Below are positions 22,538 through 50,600 of a stretch of 64,000 bases of DNA, piece by piece (position 1 is the stretch's first letter; each line of letters starts with the position of its first letter). The position numbers were made by a program, and so were the translations under genes. A model generated the notes under the pieces. That model was not told where the DNA came from, ran no database searches, and worked only from the letters and a program-made list of their open reading frames with translations. Location: assembly GCF_049243985.1 (NCBI RefSeq), contig NC_135371.1, positions 265,501-329,500 of the forward strand. The letters run 5' to 3'. The stretch comes from Paroedura picta. Taxonomy: Eukaryota; Chordata; Lepidosauria; Squamata; Gekkonidae.

Positions 22538-22735
22538 GCTTGACAAAAATTGAGTCCAACAGCACCTTTAAGTCCAACAATGATTTATTCAAGGCGTGAG
22601 CTTTCGAGTGCAAGCACTCTTCTCCAAGCTCACGCTTTCTTGGTCCTAAAAGTGCTATTGGACTCAATTTTCATTGTGTTACTTCAGACCAACACAGCTA
22701 CCCCCTTGAATCTGCAAGCTCTGGACGGGGAAACC
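22538..22735. repeat. Unclassified dispersed repeat (GATTTATTCAAGGCGTGAGC family)
   Basis: Contains AATGATTTATTCAAGGCGTG and CTTCAGACCAACACAGCTAC. Relatives are at 27930-28040 and 46728-46800 (same strings, truncated). The ends are not clear, and I cannot name the class. Confidence 0.6.
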
Positions 22736-23058
22736 AGCTGAGTAGAAGCCAGCTATGGGTGTTCTTAGTCACGAGGGCAGGTAATGAGGCCGGCAAGAAG
22801 CTCCCTACCCCAACCCAGTTTCAAGGAGAGGGGCTGGAAGGGGTGCTGGGGGGCTTCTCCTTGGGATGGCCACACCCCAGTGACCACCCTTGGCTTGCCA
22901 CCCTTGCCCCATGGTTGCTCCTACTCTGCATGACAGTCTGGGAGGGCCTTCTTGGCTGTGGCCCCTTTGTGCCGTGGCCAACAAGGCCCTGCCGAGCACT
23001 TTCATCTGCCTCCTGGATTAAATCAGGGGTGGGCGGCAGGAGAGGGGCCTGCACGGGT

Positions 23059-23114
23059 CCCCACCCCACCCCACCCCACCCCACCCCACCCCACCCCACC
23101 CCACCCCACCCCAC
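23059..23114. repeat. (CCCCA)n pentanucleotide array
   Basis: About 11 copies of CCCCA on the plus strand, so GGGGT on the minus strand, which is the likely SLC39A7 pre-mRNA sense. Tracts of this kind can form G-quadruplexes. Confidence 0.95.
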
Positions 23115-23623
23115 TGCCTGTCCAGGGACCCCCAACCATTGTTCCCCCCCTCCACTCTATCCCAGCCTCTATGATCCTGGAGGTCTCGGGGGGGGCGTCT
23201 ATCCCTGCCCCCTCCCGCGCTCTATGGGCCAGGGGGCTCCTCACCCCCTTCCTCCGGGGTCCGTTAGCTCCGGCTGAAGCCTGACGTGGCAGTCTGGCCC
23301 CGCCCACCGCCGCCCAAACCTCGCGGGAACTGCCCCCGCCTCGCCCCATAGGGAACCTGGGTTGCCCGCCCGTGCCATGGCGCCGCCACCTTCTACCTGC
23401 CCTCGACGAAGATGGCGGGAAGGCGGAGGGCCGAGCGTTCAGTAGGCCCGCAACAAAGATGGCGGCCGCGGCGAGGCCTCGCTATTTTCCATACGGGCAC
23501 AGTCAGGCCTACTCCCAGCCCACCGTCCCGAGGGCGTCCGGCCCGTCTAGCAAACGCTCTGGCGCGAGTTTCCCCGCGCTGCGCCTCGACGGCGGGGAGG
23601 AAGGTTTCCTCTGCGGTGTGCGG

Positions 23624-23950
23624 CGCGGTGCACGGCGGGTAACCCGGAGGCGGCCATGTTCCTCCTCCTCCTCCTCCTCCTCCCCCCGCAGTGCATCACG
23701 GGAATCTGGCCAACCCCGGCGGGCCCCGCAGGCGCGCGGTGCATGCCGGGTGCCTCCCTCCCGGCGCCCTGCCTGCCCAATTGCCGTCCGCCGCGCGCGG
23801 TGCCTGCTGGGAGTCTGGCCAAGGCCCGAGCCGGGGCGCAGGAGACGCGCGGTGCATGGTGGGTAGGCGGCGCTGGCGCAGCCGTGCGGCGGGGGTGGGG
23901 GGGACGGAGCGCCGAGGCCCGGCCACGGCCCGCGCGGTGCATGGTGGGTA
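23624..23950 (-). promoter_or_regulatory. Cluster of six Staf/ZNF143-type sites
   Basis: Sites read on the minus strand at 23624-23641, 23687-23704, 23735-23752, 23796-23813, 23848-23865 and 23933-23950. Each was compared with the Staf/ZNF143 consensus YWCCCRNMATSCMYYRCR as I recall it. The third, fifth and sixth match at all 18 positions; the first, second and fourth differ at one. The fifth and sixth are identical (TACCCACCATGCACCGCG). Start-to-start spacings are 63, 48, 61, 52 and 85 bases. The second and fourth share an extra flank (TCTGGCCAA), so some copies may derive from local duplication. ZNF143 binding here is inferred, not shown. Confidence 0.7.
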
Positions 23951-24034
23951 GGGGGGCCAGGCCGCAGCCCCCAGCCGGCGGCACCAGAGGAGGAGGTTGA
24001 GGAGGGAGGCGGCGGCGCCCCCGCCCCGAGAGCC

Positions 24035-42196
<18,162 letters not shown>

Positions 42197-43303
42197 CCCC
42201 CCTGCCGCCGCCACCACCACCCAGCATGCCAGAGAATCGGCCGGGAGGGGGCTCCGCAGGAACGCGCCCCTGGATCCGCACCATCTGGACCTCTCTCCCC
42301 CCCCCCCCGATGCAGCTGCCCCCCCTGCTCCAGACCCAGGAGGCCGCCTTCTGAAGATGGGTGTGTGGGGGGGGGAGGCCTTCTGGGCAGCTGGACTTTT
42401 GTGGGGAGGGGAGAGTGGAGCCTCCTCTGGGCTGGCATGGAACCTTTGGGGGGGGGGTCTTTGCGCCGCCTACCCGTCACTCGAGGGTCTCTTGGGTGGG
42501 GGGCTGCCTGCTCACACTCCCTTTGGAGCTCAGAAATCAGGTTGAAAGGTACGATCCTTCAGGAAAGGGGGGGCATGCCTGTTGGGGGGTCCCTTTGTGC
42601 TTTGGAAGAGGGGGCTTCTTTGAGACATGCTGCTGTTTTTGCAACAACTGCAGATTAGCTGGGATGCAGTTTCTACATGGGAGAGCGTGGGTGGGGGTCC
42701 AACCTCCTGAAACAGGAGTGGGGAGGGGAGTCTTCAAGCAAGGGCCTGTGACTTCAGGCGGGGGTGGGGGGGGGGGGCAGGTTGGACCATCTGCTGTGCC
42801 CGGAACATTTTCCATGGATGATTCTAGGGGATGGGGTGGTGGAAGTGAAGGGTCCATGGGAAGGGGGCTGTTTCTTAGGTGGACCCCTCCCCCCCCCCCC
42901 GTGCCCCTCTGATCCTTCCTGCCTCCTTCCTGTAGCACTTTGAACGCAGCTTGTTCCTCAACTATGCAAGCGGCCTGGGGGGGGGGGAGGTGTTCTCTGT
43001 TTTATGTGCTCCTGGCCTGTGGGGGGGGGGAGAACACATAGGGAGCATCCTCACTGTTGTTCTTTGGGAGTGCAAGGGGGGATGCCCCTCCTCCTCCTCA
43101 AGGCAGACCCCCCCCCTACCGTGCAGGCATTGAGGATAGAGGCAGGGAGGGGTTGAAAAAGGGGAGGAGATCACAGGCTTGGGAAGTGGGGGAGTCTGTC
43201 TTTTGCTCTCCCCCCCCCCAAACTCTGCAGCATGCCGCTCTACACTCATCCCTCTTCATTTGACTTTTGCCCCCCCCCCCACGCTTTTGGATTATGTGTT
43301 TTA

Positions 43304-43309
43304 AATAAA
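43304..43309 (+). terminator. RXRB: Polyadenylation signal of RXRB
   Basis: AATAAA about 1.1 kb after the stop codon, followed by a T-rich stretch. The 3' UTR (42197 to about 43330) is full of G and C homopolymers. Confidence 0.8.
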
Positions 43310-43689
43310 AGCTGCTCTTTCCAGAGGACTCCCTCCTCTCTGATGGTGTCTGCTTTCTTGGGAGGGGGGGGGGAAGAAGGTGGTCAAATCCTGTGGCAAC
43401 AGAGTTGGCTTTCCCCTCACCTTTGCGCACTGAATGAACCTCCCCCCCCCCCCCATTTCCCTGGGGCTACCTGGCCTTGGACAGAGCACAGGCTGAGTGC
43501 TTGTGGGGGGTGGGGTGGGGTGGTCCCTGGGACTAGCTGCTCAAGATGGATGGGAAAGAGGGCAGCGATCAGCAGGGTCAGTGGGGTCTCCCCCCCCCCC
43601 AGAACCCCAGTGGAAGGCCTGGGGCAGCAGGAAGGGGGGGGTCTCAATCAGCACCTTATGGGGGCACTCCAGGAAGAATTGCAGCCACT

Positions 43690-43815
43690 AGAGCTGGAGG
43701 AGTCAAGTGGGATTTGTCCATGGACTACAGTGACCATGAGTCCCCTGCCATCTGGTGGGGAATCATAGTCATTGTAGTCCATGTAGAGCCCCTGTATGCC
43801 CCCCTGCTCTAGAGG
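43690..43815. repeat. hAT-MITE-like fold-back remnant
   Basis: Partly self-inverse: CATGGACTACAGTGACCATG against CATTGTAGTCCATGTAGAGC. It resembles the 22.2-kb MITE in composition, but the target duplication was not found. Confidence 0.45.
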
Positions 43816-44119
43816 CTTAATTGGGGTGGGGTCGGGTGTGTTGTTCTGATACGGCAAAGTCGGGATGCGGAGAGGCCTTGGAGGACAGCAGCAGAGCTGG
43901 GTTTTATTCCAGGCATAATAATTTGCTTTGGGCCAGGCTGCCGCTGAGGGCCAGGGAAAAAGAAGGAGGCTCCGGGTCCACCTGCCTGGGAGGGGGGGGG
44001 GGGCAGCAACCAGCGAGCCTGCGGCAGGCCGAAGACAGAGGGGTGGGAGGGGGTCCCCTGTGTGGGGCAGAACCCCCGCCGAGGCCAAGGCTGGCCCTTT
44101 CTCGGCAGAACCGCCTCTG

Positions 44120-44409
44120 CGTACGAAGAAGAAGAAGAAGAGTTGGTTCTTAGATGCCGCTTTTCCCTACCCGAAGGAGTCTCCAAGCGGCTTACAGTCG
44201 CCTTCCCTTTCCTCTCCCCACAACAGACACCCTGTGAGGTGGGTGAGGCTGAGAGAGCCCTGATATCACTGCCCGGTCAGAACAGTTTTATCAGTGTCAT
44301 GGCAAGCCCAAGGTCACCCAGCTGGCTGCATGTGGGGAAGCGCAGAATCGAACCCGGCATGCCAGATTAGAAGTCCCCACTCCTAACCACTACACCAAAC
44401 TGGCTCTCA
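44120..44409 (-). mobile_element. tRNA-derived SINE, full length
   Basis: GAAGAAGAAGAAGAGTTGGT through GAATCGAACCCGGCATGCCA to ACTACACCAAACTGGCTCTC. It is the best preserved of the family here and lies between RXRB and COL11A2. Confidence 0.92.
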
Positions 44410-46720
44410 AGGAAGCGTCTGCGGCCTCCAGGGGGGCTGTGCGCGGCTGGGGGTTTCTTGGGGGGGGGGGGCTTGCCGGAATACCAGCGGGAGATGTTGG
44501 AGGCTCCGCCGCTGGCGCCGCCTGCCCCACTCTCCTTGGTGTGCTCCCCCCCCCCCCGCAGGGGAGCGGCAGGTATATTGCCGCCTCCCCGCACTATGGG
44601 GCTTTCCTGGGGGGGGGGATCTGGGGCGCCCTCCTGGGTTAACGGGCCGGGTGGGGGGCGGTGTTTTCTGCTGCCGCTGAGTTGCTTCAGCCCCTCCGAG
44701 GTGCAGGAAAGGTGCCTCTGAGCATGTGCCGATTCTCGCCTAAGACGGGGCTTCGGCGGCCCCTCCCTCCCTCCCTCGCCCGGCGAATGAACCGCGCAGG
44801 AGTCCCGTAAGCTCGAAGAGGCCTGTTGCATCGGGGTGGGGGAGGGCTCCGGTGGCTCCGCCCCCCCTCCGGTGCCCCGGGGTGACCCGGGCCAAAGGCA
44901 GGAATGAGCGGCGAGTCCCTCTCCGGCCGGCCGGCCGGTGTTTGCGCAGGGGGCGGGGTGGGGGCAGCCGCCAGGCGCGTACAAAGCAGGGCTTGTTCCC
45001 CCCGTCAATGGGGCCTTGTCCGGCCCCTCACCTGGCGGGCCCAGCCTGCCCCGCAGACCCTGCCAGCCTGCGCCGCCCCTCCCGTTGCAGCGGAGTTGGC
45101 CGAAGGCACTGTCCCCCCCCCCCCCCGCCGGCGCCTCGGGCCATGTGCAGAGCGCCGCCGCCGCCAGACTCCCGGCAGGACTGGCTGGCCTCCCTCTTTG
45201 GGCGAGGCGGTGGTCCCCTGAGCCCCCGCAGTCCGCGCCCCCTCCCACTCGGCGTGCCGGGAGGGTCGCTCCCAACCCGGGAGGGCGTCCCTGATGCGCT
45301 GCGCTCTCTTCCGGGGAAACCCTCCCCAGCAAATTGCTCTCGGGCCGGAACGGGCTCAGCAGAAGGGGGGGCCCGGGGGCCTTAGAAGGGGGGTCGGATT
45401 TGGCCCTATGCAAGCCGGGAGGGGCACCTGACAGGTAATCCACCCCCCGACCCACTCCGCGCGCCAGGCCGCCGCCCCGTTGCCAGGACCGTGCGAAGGC
45501 TCGACGAGCAGCGGGGAGGGGTGAATCTAGCAATAGTCAAGCAGGCTCTCCCCGGGTCCCGTCCATTGCTTCCTCCCAGCCGGGAGCCAAGCTAGGGCCA
45601 TCTCAGCGGCAAGAAGAGGGTCCCTTCGGCCCCCCCCCCCCGGTCTGGCCTGGCGCAACAGAACCGAACCAAGAGCCCCGAAAGGGCCGAACCCCTGGCC
45701 AGACCGGCAGAGAAGGGCATCGCCGGAGGCCTGTCGGAGGGGTGTCGGTAGGCCGCCCCTCTGTTCTCCCCCCGTAAATAGGGAGCGCTGAAGGTGCGCG
45801 TGCGTGGGGGGGGGGGAAGCAAAGCTCCTCGGCTACTTCCCGAAGGCGGCGAAGAGCATGTGCAGAGTGCCTTCACACCAGCCTCCTGTGAGGAGAGTGG
45901 CGCGGGTTGTGTGCCTGAGAAGAGGGTGCGTGTGTGGTGGGGGAGTGCCGATATAAGCGCCCCCCCGGGTGGGGCCGGTACTGCTGCCCTTTGGCGCCCG
46001 GCTACTCAGAAGCGGCAGATTCGAGTTCGAGCCCCGGCCACCTGGCGAACCGGAGTCGTCGAGTTTAATGCGCCGCCCTCCCATGGCACCCGCCGCCGCC
46101 GCCCTTGACGCCTCCCAGCAGACACGAGGAGCCGCGGCCCGCTGGGAGGGACAGGAAGGGCCGCGGTCTAATTACAGGCCGGCCGAGGGACCCGGCCGCG
46201 CTCTCCGCCCCGCCCGACCCCAGCTGGCCCAGCCCCCCCTCCTCCTCGGAGCCAGGGCTCCCTCTGCGGCCGGGACCCTCGACGCGCCCCTCCCCACTGC
46301 AGGCAAGCGCGCCCCAGAGGGCCCCTTTAGGCAACCCCCCCCCCCGAACCTCAGCCCATCTGCGGCCGGGGGGGGGGCGTCCCTGGCTGCCGGCGTTTTG
46401 CGCTGCCCCCAGAAGAAGCCGGCCGGGAGGGCTCCGCTCCCCACGAGGAAGGGCGGGGGCGGGGGCGTTAAGTTCCGCACGCGATGGATAAGGCGCTTTC
46501 CGCGCACTTCAGAGCCGGGACACTGCCGCTGCAAAAGCTCCTCTTCCGGTGGGCGGCGGAGGGGAGCAGAGGTCGGCCAGGGGGGGGGGGGGGAACGACG
46601 ACACTCTAGTCTGGAGGGCGTCTGGCCCCGCTGGTGGACCTCCTGGTGGGTTTGGCCCCCGCCCGACGCAAGGCCCCTGGCCTCATCCAGCAGGGCTTCT
46701 CCTACCTTCTGAGGCTCGCA
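44410..46720. promoter_or_regulatory. CpG-rich intergenic stretch upstream of COL11A2
   Basis: CpG-dense, with long Pro/Arg/Gly open frames on both strands that look like composition effects. I recognise no exon. It may be distal COL11A2 promoter or an unannotated first exon. A CR1-tail fragment lies at 46590-46705 and a dispersed-repeat fragment at 46728-46800. Confidence 0.4.
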
Positions 46721-47439
46721 CTCCAAAGCTCCCGCCTTGAATAAATCTTTGCTGGTCTTAAAGATGCCTGACTGGACTCTGATTTTGTTTTGTTGTGCTT
46801 CTTATGCTCTGTCTTTGGGGTGCTTGGGGGTACAGAAGGGAGGGGGCTTTGGAGTTCTGCCCCCCCCCCCCAGTGGACCTCCCTCGGGTCCCTAACCCTC
46901 ACCCAGCAGGCCTCCTCTGATGTCCGGGGCAGGGATGCGCGGCCTTCTTGGGGCTTGGGGAGGGGGACGACACAGAGGGAAGGGCTCTGGAGTCCTGGCC
47001 CTGCTGGGGGACCTCCTGAGGGCCCCTGGGTTTGGCCACCAGGTAACACAGAGTGCTGGAGTGGAGGGCCCTCGGCCTTACTCAACATGGCTTCCCTCCT
47101 ATTCTGATGTGTCTTCTGGTGATCTTTGGAGGGGGAGCAGAGAGACTTTCTCCCTTCCCCCGAATGAAGAGGGGCCCTCCAGGCGCTCCGCCGGCGCCCT
47201 GCCAGTATCCCTGGGGGGGGGGGGGCGATGACCTCTTGTTGCCTCGCCAGCCTGGTCCATCCCCCCACTGGGTGCCTTTCCGGGGAGCAGGCCTTCAGGA
47301 GAGCCCTGCGGGAGACACCCGGGCGAGGGGCCCGGCAGGCCTGCCCCTCCCGTCGCAGTTGGGGGCCCACCGAGTCCCTGCCCCCCTCTGCACGCTGCCT
47401 GAGCTCCGAGGGGTAGCAGTGAGGGGTAAGAGCAGCGTC

Positions 47440-47648
47440 CCTCGCGTCGTGCCTGCGGTTGGGCAGGGCTGGGCCTGAGCGGGGGGGGGGCGCCCGGGAC
47501 GGCTGGGGCTGCGGTGAGGCCAGAGGGCGACGACAACGGCCGCCCCTCCCGGCCAGCTCCTCCCGCCCGCCCGCCCGCCGGCCCGCCTCGGCGGCGCAGC
47601 CAGACGGCGGCAGAGGCAGCCAGGGAGCAGGCAGGAGGGAGACGCGCC
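47440..47648 (+). promoter_or_regulatory. COL11A2: COL11A2 proximal promoter / 5' UTR
   Basis: CpG-rich sequence directly before the start codon, with (CCCGCC)-type GC boxes at 47560-47590 and no TATA box. The transcription start cannot be placed. Confidence 0.5.
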
Positions 47649-50600
47649 ATGGAGCCGGTCGGCCTGCTGGTGCCGCTGCTGCTCGCCTGCCTGGGAGCCC
47701 GAGCAGGTAAGCGGCGGACGCGCCGTCGGCAGTGCGCTTCAGTCGTTGCCGCCGCCCGGGAGGGAGGCTCTCGGCGCCGGGTGTGGGCTGTCCCCAGCGC
47801 TGGCGCGCCGCTGCCTTCCCCTCGGCTCCAGCCGCAAGGGGGGACTCGGCTGGGCGCGGACGCTCCGTCCAGGCTCACCGGCTCGTCGCCGGCGGGCTGC
47901 ATTCTCGACCCGGCACGGGGGGGGGGGGCTTCCTCGGTCGGGAGAGACGGCAAACTACCTGCCGGGGCTCAGCCCGGCCAAGACGCGCGGGTGAAGGCGC
48001 CGGGTTCCCGCTGGGCCAGCCCGACGGCGGACAAGGCGGAATAGAGTCCCCGTGTGTGTGTGCGGGGGGGGGGGGGCGCTGCTGGCGGGCCTGGTGGGGT
48101 GCAGTCCCTAGATGCAGGTAGGGGACGCAGGCTTGAGAGACAGAGAGCGCGGGCGGGGGTGCTCCCTGGACCCGCCGTGTCTCTGTTAGGAGCAACTAGT
48201 TGGAGGCCCCTCACCTGCGCTCTGCCCCCCGGCCCGCGGAAGTCCTGCAGGCCGCCCGGTGCCCGGCAGGGGGCAGGGCAGCGCCACGTGGAGGTGGGGC
48301 ACGGGGCAAGGGTCGCGGTGCGGGACTTGGGTGCCGGTCGGGGGAGGTCTCCTTCGGGAACCTGAATGGTTGGCCATCGGTCTGCTCGGAAGGCGACTCT
48401 CAAAAAGGGTCACTGGAGGAGGACGAGGGGGGGGCGGGGGCGCCATCATTGAGAGCTTTTTTTGGGGGGGGAGCGGGTTCTGCCCAGGATGAACCCGGGC
48501 TGCGGGGAGGGGGCTCCCACACCGAAGCATCTCATGCTAGCATGCCACCTCCACCCCCGGGGCACGACCCCTTCTGTGGGTGTGTGTGTGTGGGGGGGGA
48601 GGGCTGCCGGTGTTGGACGGGTCGCCTAAGCAGCGCCCGAGGGCGCCTTTCTTCTCCGGCTGCCGCTGCCTGCGGTTTCCTCGGCGGAGCCGTCGAGGGC
48701 TGGGCTGGGCTGGGCTGGGCTGCGCTGGTGGGGCCGGCCTTTCCTCCCCCCCCTCCAAGTGGGGCGGATGGGGCTCGGCGGTGCCCAGACAGGGCGGCCT
48801 TTGTGCGGGGGAAACAGTGGGCGAGTGTGCGCCGCGCTGGCCGCACGGGCGGGGTCTGTTTGCCTTGGGGGGGGGGGCAGCTCGCAGCGCCTGCTGGGCA
48901 GCTTCGCTCCCCCCCTCCGCCCAGGCGGCCGCGTGTGTGGGAGAAGCCAGAGGAGACCCTCCGGTTGGCCGCCCCCCCCCCGTCCCTCCCTCACGTCGAG
49001 GTAGAAGGAATGTAGGAGTCGGACCGATGCCGCTTTGAAGGGGAGACGCAGCACCGGTTGGGTTTCTGCTTTCCCCCTCGACCAGGCTTCGCTTGCGCCG
49101 CCGGCCTCTTCTTTTCCCTTCCCGGGACCTTCCCTTCTTTGCAGGGGTGGGGGTGGGGGTGGGGGTCGTGAGTCCCCGGCGAAGGAGCAGCAGGAGGAAT
49201 GACCGGCGGACACCTAAAGGCAGGTCTGTCGCTTGGGCCCTCCCCTGGGCAGGTGGGCCGGCCTGTGATTCTGCCATTCCTTCTTCAGGCCAGAGCGCCT
49301 GGGGGCCTCTAAGGCCATTTGCCCATCTCCACGCCCACGCCCCCCCCCCCCGTGTTTCCCTGCCCCCCAGTCTCAGGGTGAGCTTCCCAGCGGGGGCGGG
49401 ATAAAAAAACTGAGCCAGAAAGGGGGACTCTGGAGGGCCCTTGCTTGGACCAAGGAGCCTGGGGGACTCACCCCCACCCCAGTATTATTATCCTGCCCTT
49501 GGTGATGGGGGTGGGAGGAACAGAAGGAATGACATTGGAGCACAGTCCAGCAGAGCTGCCAGCCCAAACTTCCATAAGCTGGCGCAGTCTACCTCAGGGA
49601 CCTAATCTGAACTTCCTGGTGAGGACAGCAGAAGCCTGGATTCTCTCCACACACACACCCCCCCTAGCTATGCAGTGTTTTGTGGCTGCCCATTGGGCTG
49701 AGGTTGAAAAGCTCTGCCATATCTCTGTGCCAAGGAAGAACTGCACCTGTTGAATCCCCACCTTTCAATTCTCTGTGAAAGATACAGGATTAGAAAAGGA
49801 CAAGCCATTACTCTGGTACAAATTAATGAATTTAGGGGCAATGGAGTGCTCCAAACTAGGAGGATGGGGAAAAGGGAGGCTCATCTGTTGGATTTCTACC
49901 TGTCAGGCAGCTTCTAGGGGGATGCCAGACATAGGAGTCACCGTTCTGGCAAATCTTAGGACCAGCTGGGGATTTTCCTACCCCTGTTTCCTACTTCCAT
50001 CCCCTTGGCAGTTACATGGGGAAGAAGACTGGAATTCTGTAGCCCGCTTTCCACTATCCAAAGGAGCCCCAGGGTGGCTTAGGAACCCCTTTCCCTTCCT
50101 CGCTCCACAACAAACCCCCTGGGTGGTAGGTGGGGCTGAGAGAGCTCTTAATCAAGACTTGGTAGCTTTGCCAGTTGAATGTCAGCCTGTCATGAAGCTG
50201 TTCAAGGCCCAGGAGTCCAGAAGGACAAAAAGGCCTCCCTTCTCGAGAGGCCACACTGGGGAAGGCCCGCCCCTGTTTGGCCTCCCTCCCGGAAGACTCT
50301 TGGCTTGCGGCAGCCCAAAAAGGGAGGCTTAAAATAGCCCTCCCAAGGATAAAAATACTCTCTCAGGCCAGCTCCGTCTCAAAGAGCCCCTTCTGTGCAT
50401 CTGCCCGGCGGGGGGGGGGGGCAAAATGCCCGTGTGGGGGAAGGCAGGGGGTCTGGTCAGGGAGGTGGAGGTGGAGCTGGCTTTCCCCTTGGGTGCAGGG
50501 CCCAAGGCAGGACTCGCACCCAGGCCATTGCGGGTCAAGAGCGGCCGCCAGGAAAACGAACCCCAGAGCCCCCTCCCCACTGGCAGTGGCTGTGTGGCTT

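Noticed and set aside
21170-22543. 457-codon open frame on the plus strand
   Set aside because: It is the antisense of the His-rich SLC39A7 exon and runs into repeat DNA. The minus-strand exon is clearly the gene.
46000-46045. Possible tRNA gene (GAGTTCGAGCCCCGGCC B-box-like string)
   Set aside because: No acceptor stem or A box could be folded around it. It is probably chance or a SINE scrap in GC-rich DNA.
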